Shown: positions 20,254-29,157, numbered from the stretch's first letter. The stretch is 64,000 nt of DNA from Vibrio fortis (GCF_000695685.1 NZ_JFFR01000028.1:186001-250000); one strand, 5' to 3'. The notes: generated by a model not told the origin, from the sequence alone. Numbers and translations: made by a program.

Positions 20254-20284
20254 AAAAGGGAGGATGCTGAGCATTCTCCCTTTT
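20254..20284. terminator. Bidirectional terminator between the lipoprotein gene and arcA
   Basis: A 14-pair stem (AAAAGGGAGGATGC with GCATTCTCCCTTTT, one G-U pair) around a TGA loop, with A and T tracts on both sides, lies between two convergent genes and can serve both. Confidence 0.88.
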
Positions 20285-20307
20285 CCTATTCACTGTGATG
20301 GTGTGAA

Positions 20308-21024
20308 TTAGTCTTCTAGATCACCACAGAAGCGGTAGCCTTCACCGTGAATCGTAGCAATGATTTCTGGCGTACCAGACACTGATTCAAAGTGCTTACG
20401 GATACGACGGATAGTTACGTCTACTGTACGGTCATGTGGCTTAAGCTCACGGCCAGTCATCTTCTTAAGAAGGTCAGCACGTGTTTGGATCTTGCCTGGG
20501 TTCTCACAGAAGTGCAGTAGTGCACGGAACTCAGAGCGAGGCAGCTTGTAGCCTTCGCCATCTGGGCTTACTAGAGAGCGGCTGTTGATATCCAAAACCC
20601 AACCGTTGAATTCGTACTTCTCAACGCTGCGCTTCTCTTCTTGAACAGAGCTTGTGCTCATTGAACGATTTAGAAGGTTGCGTGCACGGATAGTCAATTC
20701 ACGAGGGTTGAAAGGCTTAGTGATGTAATCATCTGCACCAATTTCTAGACCAAGGATTTTGTCTACTTCATTATCACGACCAGTTAAGAACATTAGCGCA
20801 ACATTTGCTTGCTCACGTAGTTCACGAGCAAGTAGAAGGCCATTCTTACCAGGTAAGTTGATGTCCATGATAACAAGGTTCACTTGGTTGTCAGACAGCA
20901 CTTGGTGCATCTCTTCACCGTCGCTAGCCTCAAAAACAGCATATCCCTCTGCTTCAAAAATACTCTTAAGAGTGTTACGAGTTACTTGCTCATCTTCTAC
21001 GATAAGAATCTGCGGGGTTTGCAT
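20308..21024 (-). CDS. arcA: Aerobic respiration response regulator ArcA
   Basis: 238 residues of an OmpR/PhoB-type regulator. The receiver domain has the acidic pair E10-D11, phosphoacceptor Asp54 (VIMDINLPG), a conserved Thr in FLTGR and Lys in ITKPF. A C-terminal winged helix runs from about 135 to 235 (DRTVDVTIRRIRKHF, then GEGYRF). Phosphorylated ArcA represses aerobic respiratory genes at low oxygen. It faces arcB tail to tail, whereas in E. coli the two genes are unlinked. A perfect FNR-type box about 260 bp upstream fits the known FNR activation of arcA in E. coli. Confidence 0.98.
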   Translation of the reverse strand: MQTPQILIVEDEQVTRNTLKSIFEAEGYAVFEASDGEEMHQVLSDNQVNLVIMDINLPGKNGLLLARELREQANVALMFLTGRDNEVDKILGLEIGADDYITKPFNPRELTIRARNLLNRSMSTSSVQEEKRSVEKYEFNGWVLDINSRSLVSPDGEGYKLPRSEFRALLHFCENPGKIQTRADLLKKMTGRELKPHDRTVDVTIRRIRKHFESVSGTPEIIATIHGEGYRFCGDLED

Positions 21025-21566
21025 TTTGGCGGTACCTAAATTTGTGACGAAACTGTGCTAATAGAATAAATTCTAGGCAAAAACATAACATACAGGTAAT
21101 GTAATTTTGATGATAACTCAAAGTTTTCAAAAATACACTTACTTCCAGCTGTCTGCCTTCCTTGAAGTATTGCCAATAACGTAAATCCAGTACGCCTTTT
21201 AATCATTCTGTTAGTGATTGCTGAGAATTCTATAATGTTAACAGCATGCTAACAACGCGATAATGTTAATTCCATTCACTTTGTTGATTTATATCAATTG
21301 CTGTCTGGTATCAAACTTGATTAGTATGAGCTACTGCTTAATCAACACTATAAATGATTAAATAGCCATAAATATGGAATGGCTATTCGAACTGGCTCGT
21401 ATATTTTGCTTTCGTAGTCACACTTACCTACATCAAGAGTAGGCTGTGGAACCTAGGAAGCGATAAGCTGTCTTTTAATTATAGACATATTGAAAACAAA
21501 GGATTTATTTTTACTTTAAGCATGGGACTCGCGGCATGGGCTGCCTGTCTCGCTCATGGAGGATAT
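21025..21566. promoter_or_regulatory. arcA upstream region
   Basis: 540 AT-rich bases between divergent arcA and the rraA-family gene. Three TGTTA pentamers at 21209, 21236 and 21264 repeat at 27-28 bp and resemble ArcA-type half-sites, which suggests autoregulation, though this motif is short and weak. The FNR box is listed separately. No further ORF with a credible start was seen. Confidence 0.45.
21284..21297. promoter_or_regulatory. FNR-type binding site upstream of arcA
   Basis: TTGAT-TTAT-ATCAA is an exact match to the FNR consensus TTGAT-N4-ATCAA. It is 260 bp before arcA and 270 bp before the rraA-family gene; arcA is the likelier target because FNR activates arcA in E. coli. Confidence 0.7.
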
Positions 21567-22052
21567 ATGCACGATATAACACCGGACTTATGTGATGAGT
21601 TCGAAAGCAAAGTGACGCTACTCAATCTCCCTTTACAGAACTACGGCCAACGTGCTGCGTTCTGGGGCGAAATTGTAACAGTGCGTTGCTATCACGATAA
21701 TTCTAAGGTTCGTGATGTGTTAGAAGGTGACGGAAAAGGCAAGGTACTGGTGGTCGATGGAAACGGCTCTTGCCAAAAAGCCTTGCTGGGTGATCAACTT
21801 GCCATATTGGCGATTGAGAATGGCTGGGAAGGCGTGATCGTTAATGGCGCTATCCGTGATGTTGGAATGATGTCGCAGATGGATCTTGGTGTTCAAGCTC
21901 TAGGATCTTCACCATTCAAAACAGAGAAGCGTGGCAGTGGTCAAGTGAATGTGACGCTGACGATTCATAATCAACTGATCCAGCCTGGTGACTACATCTA
22001 TGCTGATTGGAACGGAGTGCTCCTCTCTTCAGAGCTTCTGATCAACCCGTAG
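21567..22052 (+). CDS. RraA-family protein (regulator of RNase E activity A-like)
   Basis: 161 residues from the ATG at 21567, which has GGAGG seven bases ahead; the longer open frame to 21522 has no such site and would add 15 residues not in the family. E. coli RraA is also 161 residues. The glycine-rich core GKGKVLVVDGNGS and the segment NGAIRDVGMMSQMDLGVQALG match the RraA/MenG-like fold. RraA binds RNase E and dampens its activity; relatives have been called 4-hydroxy-4-methyl-2-oxoglutarate aldolases. Some vibrios carry two RraA paralogues, so which one this is cannot be settled here. Confidence 0.85.
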   Translation: MHDITPDLCDEFESKVTLLNLPLQNYGQRAAFWGEIVTVRCYHDNSKVRDVLEGDGKGKVLVVDGNGSCQKALLGDQLAILAIENGWEGVIVNGAIRDVGMMSQMDLGVQALGSSPFKTEKRGSGQVNVTLTIHNQLIQPGDYIYADWNGVLLSSELLINP

Positions 22053-22119
22053 CTAGCGATTTTTAAGTGGAAACGGGAAACGGTTTGGAAGTTGAAGTGA
22101 CCTAGAACCAGCAATCTGC

Positions 22120-22587
22120 TTAAAAACGAAAACCAATCCCAACTTCCACACCTTGCTGCCACTCTTCGTAATCGAGGGTGGCATGCAGGTCGAGATTATC
22201 GGTCAGTTGAACTCGACTGGTCACCTCAGCTGCAATCGACTTTTCTTTTCCTTGCTCAACATCTTCTTCATTACTGTAGGTGTGTAGAGTACTGTTGAAA
22301 GAGATGCGATCACTCAGTCGATAGCTTACGCCACTAAGGAATCCATTTTCATGCCTTAGAGCATCGCTATTGATACGAGCACCCACAAACAGATCGACGT
22401 TTTTAAACACCGAGTATGAATAGCCGCTGTCGACTTTCCAAACATCGAAAGATTCATTGGTTGAGCTTTGGCTTGAGATAAAAAACTTGTGTGCCGATGT
22501 GTCGAGTTGGCTCGGTAAGAGAGGCAAAGAATTCGCGTTACAAATAACAGGCATCGCAAAGGCTAAAAGAAATAGTAATCTTTTCAC
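22120..22587 (-). CDS. Small predicted outer-membrane beta-barrel protein
   Basis: 155 residues. A signal peptide (about 1-19, with a likely cut after CNA) precedes alternating polar and apolar stretches typical of barrel strands, and the chain ends in GIGFRF, with the terminal Phe seen in many outer-membrane proteins. At this size it could form six to eight strands. I do not recognise a family. It stands alone, facing the rraA-family gene, with about 300 bases between its start and the thr leader. Confidence 0.65.
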   Translation of the reverse strand: MKRLLFLLAFAMPVICNANSLPLLPSQLDTSAHKFFISSQSSTNESFDVWKVDSGYSYSVFKNVDLFVGARINSDALRHENGFLSGVSYRLSDRISFNSTLHTYSNEEDVEQGKEKSIAAEVTSRVQLTDNLDLHATLDYEEWQQGVEVGIGFRF

Positions 22588-22891
22588 TTCCCACTCCTGA
22601 TGTCGTTATTATTTGTTATATACGCTTGTTGTCTAATTAAAGCACAGAACTTGATGGTTAGCTGTACGAACCAGATACCTTTTTGCACAGAATTAATAAG
22701 CAACAGGTTGCTTTTGCGATCTAGGGCAAACTCTGTTCATTTTTTATGCCTTGCATTTCATTGCTACTTTCTGCTCTAAATAACGTCTTACTATGAAAAA
22801 TGTCGTGAATGCGAAAAAAAAGTAACTTTTCATTGACGAGATGTAGCAAAACTTGATACACGTAGAGATAAGCAAACGCAGAGAATTGAAT
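22588..22891. promoter_or_regulatory. Divergent region holding the thr operon promoter
   Basis: About 300 AT-rich bases between the outer-membrane protein gene and thrL. It must hold both promoters. A short hairpin (AAGCAA with TTGCTT, 22698-22713) is too weak to call. I see nothing else. Confidence 0.4.
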
Positions 22892-22969
22892 ATGCAGCAC
22901 TCAAGCCACCTAGTAATGACCACAACCATTATTATTACCGACATTACAATTGTTGGGGCAGGCTGCTAA
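22892..22969 (+). CDS. thrL: thr operon leader peptide
   Basis: A 25-codon ORF whose second half is TTTIIITDITIVGAGC: eleven of its last 16 residues are Thr or Ile. Translation stalls at these codons when charged tRNA-Thr or tRNA-Ile is short, letting transcription pass the terminator that follows. The inner Met at 22916 is an alternative start giving 17 residues. The hairpin begins 19 bases after the stop and thrA follows. Same logic as E. coli ThrL with different sequence. Confidence 0.93.
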   Translation: MQHSSHLVMTTTIIITDITIVGAGC

Positions 22970-22987
22970 CTAACGGATTTACAAATA

Positions 22988-23022
22988 AAGGCCTGTATCC
23001 CACAAGATACAGGCCTTTTTTT
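22988..23022 (+). terminator. thr operon attenuator
   Basis: A perfect 12-pair stem (AAGGCCTGTATC with GATACAGGCCTT, six-base loop) followed by a T-run, placed between thrL and thrA. Position and the Thr/Ile-rich leader ORF identify it as the attenuation terminator. Confidence 0.93.
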
Positions 23023-23054
23023 ATACCATTTTTACGACTTATGGAGAGGAAGGG

Positions 23055-25514
23055 ATGCGAGTTTTAAAGTTTGGAGGTTCATCATTAGCGGACGCCGATC
23101 GTTTTTTGAGAGCGGCGGATATCATCGCTAATAATGCCCAGCAAGAAGAGCTAGCGGTCGTGCTATCAGCACCGGGCAAAACAACGAACAAGTTGGTTTC
23201 GGTGATTGAGTCGGCACTTAAACATGGTGAAGCGGAATCTCAAATCAAAGAGATTGAGTCCTCTTTTGTAGCACTATTTTCTGATATCAAAGCACTGGTT
23301 CCGGGCGTGGATGGCACGGCTTTCCAAGAGCAAGTTGAGACATCACTGACTCAACTACGTCAGTTTGTAAACGGTATTGACCTATTAGGCATGTGTCCTA
23401 ACCATGTTAATGCGCGCATCATCAGTAAAGGTGAGCGTATCTCTATCCAGCTGATGAAGGCTGTATTAGAAGCAAAAGGTCAGCCAGCGAATCTTATCGA
23501 CCCGGTTCAGTACCTATACGCGAAAGGTGATCACCTAGAAGCGATGGTTGATGTTGATGTCTCTACGCAGAACTTCCGTCAAAATCCTCTTCCTCAAGGA
23601 CACGTTAACATCATGCCTGGCTTTACTGCCGGTAATGAAAAAGGTGAGCTAGTTACACTAGGTCGAAATGGTTCTGATTACTCAGCAGCGGTATTGGCAG
23701 CGTGTCTGCGTGCTGATTGTTGTGAGATCTGGACGGATGTAGACGGCGTTTATAACTGTGACCCTCGCCTTGTTGATGATGCTCGTCTTCTTAAGTCATT
23801 GAGCTACCAAGAAGCGATGGAGCTTTCATACTTTGGTGCTTCTGTTCTGCACCCGAAAACCATCGCACCAATTGCTCAGTTCCACATTCCTTGCTTAATC
23901 AAAAATAGCTTTAACCCTCAAGGTGCGGGCACACTGATTGGCCAAGACACTGGCGAAGACAACCTAGCGATCAAAGGCATCACTACCCTGAGTGACCTAA
24001 CAATGGTTAACGTTTCAGGTCCAGGCATGAAGGGCATGGTTGGCATGGCGAGCCGCGTATTCGGTGCAATGTCTTCAGCTGGCGTGTCTATTGTTCTTAT
24101 TACTCAATCTTCATCTGAGTACAGCATCAGCTTCTGTATCGAATCTGCAGATAAGCAGAAAGCACAACAAGTATTGTCTGAAGCGTTTGAGCTTGAACTG
24201 AAAGATGGCCTACTTGAGCCAGTAGAGTTCATGGATGACGTAGCTATCGTTACTTTGGTTGGTGACGGCATGCGTACTTCACGCGGTGTTGCTTCTCAAT
24301 TCTTCTCTTCACTAGCAGAAGTGAACGTAAACATCGTGGCGATCGCACAAGGCTCTTCTGAGCGAGCAATTTCTGCCGTGATTCCTGAAGATAAAATCTC
24401 AGAAGCGATTAAAGCGTGTCACGAAAACCTATTTAACTCTAAACACTTCCTTGATGTCTTCGTTGTTGGTGTTGGCGGCGTTGGTGGCGAACTGGTGGAT
24501 CAAATTAAGCGTCAGCAAGGTAAATTGGCAGAGAAAGGCATTGTTATCCGCGTATGTGGTTTAGCAAACAGTAAAGGCCTACTGCTTGATAGTGAAGGTC
24601 TACCTCTAGAGCATTGGCGTGACCGCATGAACAGTGCAACAGAAGAGTTCAGCCTGCCGCGTATTGCTGCTTTGGTTCAACGTAACCACATCATTAACCC
24701 AGTACTGGTTGATTGTACGTCAAGCGAAGCGATTGCAAACCAGTATGCTGATTTCCTAGCAGCGGGTTTCCACGTTGTTACACCGAATAAGAAAGCAAAC
24801 ACAGCAAGTATGGCGTACTACCATCAACTTCGTGAAGTTGCACGAAACTCACGTCGTAAGCTGATGTATGAGACAACAGTAGGTGCTGGCCTTCCGGTTA
24901 TCGAGAACTTGCAGAACCTTATCTCTGCGGGTGATGAACTTGAGAAATTTAACGGTATCTTATCGGGCTCTCTATCTTACATCTTCGGTAAGCTTGATGA
25001 AGGTATGACTCTGAGCCAAGCAACTAATATCGCGAAAGATAACGGCTTTACAGAACCAGACCCACGTGACGACCTATCGGGTATGGATGTGGCGCGTAAG
25101 CTACTTATCTTGGCGCGTGAAGCGGGTATGGCTTTAGAGCTTGAAGATGTAGAAGTTGACCAAGCACTACCACCAGGTTTCGATGATTCAGGTAGCGTAG
25201 AAGAGTTCATGGCACGTCTACCAGAAGCGGATGCTTACTTCCAAGAGCAATCAGCAAAAGCGGCTGAAGAAGGCAAAGTGCTGCGTTATGTAGGCGAAAT
25301 TGCCGATGGTAAATGTAAGGTTCGCATCGCTGCAGTTGATGGCGATGACCCAATGTTCAAGATTAAAGATGGTGAGAACGCACTAGCATTCTACAGCCGT
25401 TACTACCAACCAATCCCATTAGTACTGCGTGGTTACGGTGCGGGTACTGAGGTAACAGCAGCAGGTGTATTCTCTGATGTAATGCGTACCCTTGGCTGGA
25501 AATTAGGAGTTTAA
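23055..25514 (+). CDS. thrA: Bifunctional aspartokinase I / homoserine dehydrogenase I
   Basis: 819 residues, the normal length of the fusion. The N-terminal aspartokinase opens with KFGGSSLAD; two ACT-type regulatory regions (about 315-460, with VSGPGMKGMVG and TLVGDGMRTSRG) bind threonine in the family. The C-terminal homoserine dehydrogenase has a Rossmann motif VVGVGGVGGEL near residue 475, and the segments VTPNKKAN and YETTVGAGLPV. It catalyses the first and third steps from aspartate toward threonine, with feedback inhibition by threonine. AGAGGAAGG precedes the ATG. First enzyme gene of the attenuated thrLABC operon; two bases separate it from thrB. Confidence 0.98.
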   Translation: MRVLKFGGSSLADADRFLRAADIIANNAQQEELAVVLSAPGKTTNKLVSVIESALKHGEAESQIKEIESSFVALFSDIKALVPGVDGTAFQEQVETSLTQLRQFVNGIDLLGMCPNHVNARIISKGERISIQLMKAVLEAKGQPANLIDPVQYLYAKGDHLEAMVDVDVSTQNFRQNPLPQGHVNIMPGFTAGNEKGELVTLGRNGSDYSAAVLAACLRADCCEIWTDVDGVYNCDPRLVDDARLLKSLSYQEAMELSYFGASVLHPKTIAPIAQFHIPCLIKNSFNPQGAGTLIGQDTGEDNLAIKGITTLSDLTMVNVSGPGMKGMVGMASRVFGAMSSAGVSIVLITQSSSEYSISFCIESADKQKAQQVLSEAFELELKDGLLEPVEFMDDVAIVTLVGDGMRTSRGVASQFFSSLAEVNVNIVAIAQGSSERAISAVIPEDKISEAIKACHENLFNSKHFLDVFVVGVGGVGGELVDQIKRQQGKLAEKGIVIRVCGLANSKGLLLDSEGLPLEHWRDRMNSATEEFSLPRIAALVQRNHIINPVLVDCTSSEAIANQYADFLAAGFHVVTPNKKANTASMAYYHQLREVARNSRRKLMYETTVGAGLPVIENLQNLISAGDELEKFNGILSGSLSYIFGKLDEGMTLSQATNIAKDNGFTEPDPRDDLSGMDVARKLLILAREAGMALELEDVEVDQALPPGFDDSGSVEEFMARLPEADAYFQEQSAKAAEEGKVLRYVGEIADGKCKVRIAAVDGDDPMFKIKDGENALAFYSRYYQPIPLVLRGYGAGTEVTAAGVFSDVMRTLGWKLGV

Positions 25515-25516
25515 GA

Positions 25517-26488
25517 ATGAGTTCAAGTGATATGGATGTTGTAGTTTACGCTCCAGCTTCAATCGGTAATGTCAGCGTTGGTTTTGATGTTCTTGGTGCC
25601 GCTGTGTCGCCTATCGATGGCACACTGCTTGGTGACCGAGTGATGGTTAAAGCTGGTGATGAACCATTCTCTTTAAAAACAGCCGGCAGCTTTGTTTCTA
25701 AGCTGCCAACAGAAGCAAAAGAGAACATTGTTTACGACTGTTGGACAGTGTTTGCTCGTGAAATCGATAAGAAGGGTGTTGCTCTTAAACCACTAGAGAT
25801 GACACTTGAAAAGAACATGCCGATTGGCTCTGGTCTAGGTTCAAGTGCGTGCTCAATTGTTGCCGCACTGGATGCCTTGAACCGTTTCCATGGTCAGCCA
25901 TTGGACGAGACTGAATTGCTTGCGCTAATGGGTGAGATGGAAGGCAAGATTTCAGGTGGCGTTCACTATGATAACGTGGCTCCATGTTACCTTGGTGGCG
26001 TGCAATTGATGTTGGAAGAGCTGGGTATTATCAGCCAAGAAGTCCCTTGCTTTGATGACTGGTACTGGGTAATGGCGTATCCAGGGATTAAGGTATCGAC
26101 GGCTGAAGCGCGAGAGATCCTACCATCTCAATACCGTCGCCAAGATATCATTGCTCATGGTCGTCACCTTGCGGGCTTTATTCACGCTTGCCACTCTGGT
26201 CAGCCAGAGCTTGCTGCAAAAATGATCAAAGACGTGATCGCAGAACCATATCGTGAGAAACTGCTACCAGGTTTTGCTGACGCCCGTAAATACGCGTTGT
26301 CAGCGGGAGCGCTTGCTACGGGAATCTCCGGCAGCGGTCCGACCTTATTTAGCATTTGCAAAGAAAAAGATGTCGCTGAGCGTGTTGCACGCTGGCTAGA
26401 ACAAAATTACGTACAAAATGAAGAAGGATTCGTCCATGTTTGTCGTTTGGACAAGCAAGGCTCGATCGTTACAGGAAGTGAGTTATGA
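25517..26488 (+). CDS. thrB: Homoserine kinase
   Basis: 323 residues, a GHMP-family kinase that phosphorylates homoserine to O-phosphohomoserine. The ATP-binding glycine loop is PIGSGLGSSACSIVAAL near residues 95-111, and SGSGPTLFSIC forms the third GHMP motif. It starts two bases after thrA and its TGA overlaps the thrC ATG by four bases (ATGA), so the three genes are translationally coupled. The frame opens with MSSSDMD; Met6 is a possible alternative start, but the first ATG has AGGAG upstream. Confidence 0.98.
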   Translation: MSSSDMDVVVYAPASIGNVSVGFDVLGAAVSPIDGTLLGDRVMVKAGDEPFSLKTAGSFVSKLPTEAKENIVYDCWTVFAREIDKKGVALKPLEMTLEKNMPIGSGLGSSACSIVAALDALNRFHGQPLDETELLALMGEMEGKISGGVHYDNVAPCYLGGVQLMLEELGIISQEVPCFDDWYWVMAYPGIKVSTAEAREILPSQYRRQDIIAHGRHLAGFIHACHSGQPELAAKMIKDVIAEPYREKLLPGFADARKYALSAGALATGISGSGPTLFSICKEKDVAERVARWLEQNYVQNEEGFVHVCRLDKQGSIVTGSEL

Positions 26489-27768
26489 AGCTGTACAACA
26501 TCAAAGAAAATGATGAACAAGTCTCTTTTGGCCAAGCCGTTCGCCAAGGTCTAGGTCGTAACCAAGGTCTATTTTTCCCATCAGAGCTACCAAAGTTTGA
26601 TGATATCGATGCACTACTTGCAGAGGACTTTGTCCCTCGTAGCGCAAAGATTCTATCGGCACTGATTGGTGATGAACTACCAAAAGAGCAAATCGATCAA
26701 ATGGTAGATGCAGCATTCCAATTCCCTGCACCTATCAACCAAGTGAAAGATGGCGTTTACGCGCTTGAGCTGTTCCACGGTCCAACGCTAGCATTTAAAG
26801 ATTTTGGTGGCCGTTTTATGGCGCAATCTTTGGCAGCTGTTTCAGACGGCGGCAAGATTACCATCCTTACGGCGACATCAGGTGATACGGGCGCAGCCGT
26901 TGCGCACGCGTTCTACGGTATGGAAGACATCAACGTTGTGATTCTTTACCCGAAAGGTAAGATCAGCCCACTGCAAGAGAAGCTGTTCTGTACACTAGGT
27001 AAAAACATCCACACTGTTGCTATCGACGGTGACTTCGATGCGTGTCAGGCACTGGTTAAGCAAGCATTTGATGACGCAGCACTGCGTGAAGAGATCGGTC
27101 TGAACTCAGCGAACTCTATCAACATCAGTCGTCTAATGGCGCAGATCTGTTACTACTTCGAAGCGGCTTCTCAGCTGACTAAAGAGCAGCGTGAAAACTT
27201 AGTGGTTTCAGTACCAAGCGGTAACTTCGGTAACCTAACTGCAGGTCTATTGGCAAAAGCGTTAGGCCTACCGGTGAAGCGCTTCATCGCTGCGACCAAT
27301 GAAAATGACACAGTGCCACGTTACCTAGAAACGGGCGAGTGGGATCCAAAGCCGACTGTTGCAACCACATCAAACGCAATGGATGTGAGCCAACCGAACA
27401 ACTGGCCTCGTATCGAAGAGCTTTGCCAACTGAAAGGTTGGGGCTTGGATACACTGGGTAAAGGCAAAGTATCTGATGAGCAGAGCGCAGAATCAGTACG
27501 TGACCTAAAAGCACAAGGCTACCTATGTGAACCACACGGTGCTATCGCTTATCGCCTACTAGACGAGCAGCTGCAAGACGGTGAAACAGGCCTGTTCTTA
27601 TGTACGGCTCACCCGGCTAAATTCAAAGAAGTGGTTGATGACATTCTTGGTTCAGACATCGATCTGCCAGGTCCGCTAGCGAAACACGCTGCGATGGAGC
27701 TGCTGTCTGAAGACCTTGCGAACGACTTTGATGCTCTTAAAGAAGTATTGCGTCGAGTTCAGCCATAG
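26485..27768 (+). CDS. thrC: Threonine synthase
   Basis: 427 residues, a PLP enzyme that converts O-phosphohomoserine to threonine, the last step of the pathway. The PLP lysine is Lys105 in LAFKDFGGRF, and the phosphate-binding loop SGDTGAAVAHA and the segment SVPSGNFGNLTAG are in place. It is the last gene of the thr operon, coupled to thrB by a four-base overlap and followed by a stem-loop terminator about 70 bases downstream. Confidence 0.98.
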   Translation: MKLYNIKENDEQVSFGQAVRQGLGRNQGLFFPSELPKFDDIDALLAEDFVPRSAKILSALIGDELPKEQIDQMVDAAFQFPAPINQVKDGVYALELFHGPTLAFKDFGGRFMAQSLAAVSDGGKITILTATSGDTGAAVAHAFYGMEDINVVILYPKGKISPLQEKLFCTLGKNIHTVAIDGDFDACQALVKQAFDDAALREEIGLNSANSINISRLMAQICYYFEAASQLTKEQRENLVVSVPSGNFGNLTAGLLAKALGLPVKRFIAATNENDTVPRYLETGEWDPKPTVATTSNAMDVSQPNNWPRIEELCQLKGWGLDTLGKGKVSDEQSAESVRDLKAQGYLCEPHGAIAYRLLDEQLQDGETGLFLCTAHPAKFKEVVDDILGSDIDLPGPLAKHAAMELLSEDLANDFDALKEVLRRVQP

Positions 27769-27839
27769 TTCTGAATACGCCAAATCTGATAAGAACATGA
27801 CAATGACAAACCAATCGCGGTTTTGTTAGATTAAATGAA

Positions 27840-27870
27840 AAGGTGAGTGCCATGGGTATTCACCTTTTTT
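27840..27870 (+). terminator. thr operon terminator
   Basis: A 12-pair stem (AAGGTGAGTGCC with GGTATTCACCTT, some G-U pairs) around ATG, followed by T residues. It overlaps the upstream part of the open frame of the next gene, an argument against the longer start there. Confidence 0.85.
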
Positions 27871-27896
27871 ATTGGCTATTGATACGAGGAGAAGGT

Positions 27897-28556
27897 ATGC
27901 ACTTTTTAGTGTTTCTAGGCTCAGTACGAGAAAGCACGCCACCGAAACCAGCACGAGTGGGGGAGCGAGTCAGTCAGGCGTGTTTGAAGTTGCTGAATAA
28001 AACTTACCCTGAGCACACGGTAGAGATCATCGACCCTCTTGATTATGAGCTCGGGCCGATATTCAAGCCGGAGTTTTCTTACCGACGCTCCCAGGTGCCA
28101 GCTTCGTTAAGCGAGTTAGCGGAGAAGATAAAACAAGCTGATGGTTATGTGATGGTGAGTCCTGAATACAATCACTCGATGAGCCCAGCACTAGCAAACA
28201 TTCTGAATCATTTTGGGAGTTCGCTGTTTTCTTATAAACCGAGTGCGATAGTGACCTATTCTGCGGGGCAGTGGGGAGGCGCTCGCGCAGCGGTATCGAT
28301 GAGAACCTTCTTATCAGAGCTAGGATGTTTACCCGTGTCGGCGATGATTCATCTACCTAGAGCGCAGCAAGTCTTCAATGAAGAGGGAAGTGTGGCGGAT
28401 GTATCAGAGCAGGATCAATGGGATGAATACATGAATCGAACTCTGCACCAGTTGGTGTGGTGGGCAGAAGGGGCTGCTCAGCAGCGAGATAAACTCGACC
28501 CTACCACGTTAGCCAAAGCGTTTCGCAAAGATCCTTCCCAAAGGAATGCGCCGTAA
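27897..28556 (+). CDS. NAD(P)H-dependent FMN reductase-family oxidoreductase
   Basis: 219 residues from the ATG at 27897. The open frame extends 18 codons further upstream, but that part overlaps the thr terminator, and GAGGAGAAGG sits right before 27897. The start HFLVFLGSVRES and the segment VSPEYNHSMSPALANIL are typical of flavodoxin-like NADPH:FMN reductases; both contact FMN in the family. The physiological acceptor is unknown. It stands alone between two terminators. Confidence 0.85.
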   Translation: MHFLVFLGSVRESTPPKPARVGERVSQACLKLLNKTYPEHTVEIIDPLDYELGPIFKPEFSYRRSQVPASLSELAEKIKQADGYVMVSPEYNHSMSPALANILNHFGSSLFSYKPSAIVTYSAGQWGGARAAVSMRTFLSELGCLPVSAMIHLPRAQQVFNEEGSVADVSEQDQWDEYMNRTLHQLVWWAEGAAQQRDKLDPTTLAKAFRKDPSQRNAP

Positions 28557-28569
28557 ATGATAGACATAA

Positions 28570-28601
28570 AAAAAGCTTGGTCAGTAATGACCAAGCTTTT
28601 T
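28570..28601. terminator. Bidirectional terminator between the FMN reductase gene and grcA
   Basis: A perfect 14-pair stem (AAAAAGCTTGGTCA with TGACCAAGCTTTTT) and a four-base loop, between convergent genes, with A and T tracts on both sides. Confidence 0.92.
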
Positions 28602-28627
28602 AAATTTGGTTACGCTTAAGCTCTAAA

Positions 28628-29005
28628 TTATAGAGACTCAGTGAACGTACGTGCGATAACATCACGTTGCTGTTCAGTCGTTAGCGAGTTGAAACGTACA
28701 GCGTAGCCCGATACACGGATAGTCAGCTGAGGGTAGTTCTCTGGGTGAGCAACTGCGTCTTCTAGCGTTTCGCGCTTAAGAACGTTTACGTTTAGGTGTT
28801 GACCACCTTCGATGCGAGGTGCAGTTTCGATTGTAACTTCACGGCTCTCGTACTCACCTAGATCAGCAGCTGGGATAACTTGGTCAGCTTCGAAACCAGC
28901 AGTTGCTGCAACACAACGCGCTTCGTTCTTTTCGCTATCTAGTAGCCAGATTGAGTTAAGTAGTTCGTCGTTTGCTGCTTTAGTAATTTGAATACCTTGG
29001 ATCAT
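28628..29005 (-). CDS. grcA: Autonomous glycyl radical cofactor GrcA (YfiD)
   Basis: 125 residues, start at the ATG at 29005: AGGAGA lies five bases ahead, and a GTG just before it is too close to use. The C-terminal region is RVSGYAVRFNSLT, with the radical Gly at residue 100, 25 residues from the end as in E. coli YfiD. GrcA replaces the damaged glycyl-radical part of pyruvate formate-lyase after oxygen exposure. The upstream region has two FNR-type boxes, so strong anaerobic induction is expected. The whole protein closely follows the E. coli sequence. Confidence 0.97.
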   Translation of the reverse strand: MIQGIQITKAANDELLNSIWLLDSEKNEARCVAATAGFEADQVIPAADLGEYESREVTIETAPRIEGGQHLNVNVLKRETLEDAVAHPENYPQLTIRVSGYAVRFNSLTTEQQRDVIARTFTESL

Positions 29006-29104
29006 CACTATCTCCTAGTCCACTGAATGTGGTTTGATTTATGGTGTTAACTTTCGAATTTTGTTGAGCTGGCTTATATATACCTATTTTTAGCTAGTTT
29101 AATA

Positions 29105-29118
29105 TTGATTTAAGTCAA
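29105..29118 (-). promoter_or_regulatory. Proximal FNR-type box of grcA
   Basis: TTGAT-TTAA-GTCAA matches the FNR consensus at nine of ten positions. On the minus strand a TATATA -10 lies at 29082-29077, about 32 bp from the box centre, as in a class II FNR-activated promoter. Confidence 0.78.
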
Positions 29119-29157
29119 AAAACAACCAAAAACCTTAATTTTTTAATGGTAATTATT

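Noticed and set aside
22698..22716. Terminator upstream of the thr leader
   Set aside because: A six-pair stem with a short T-run and no upstream plus-strand gene that would need it.
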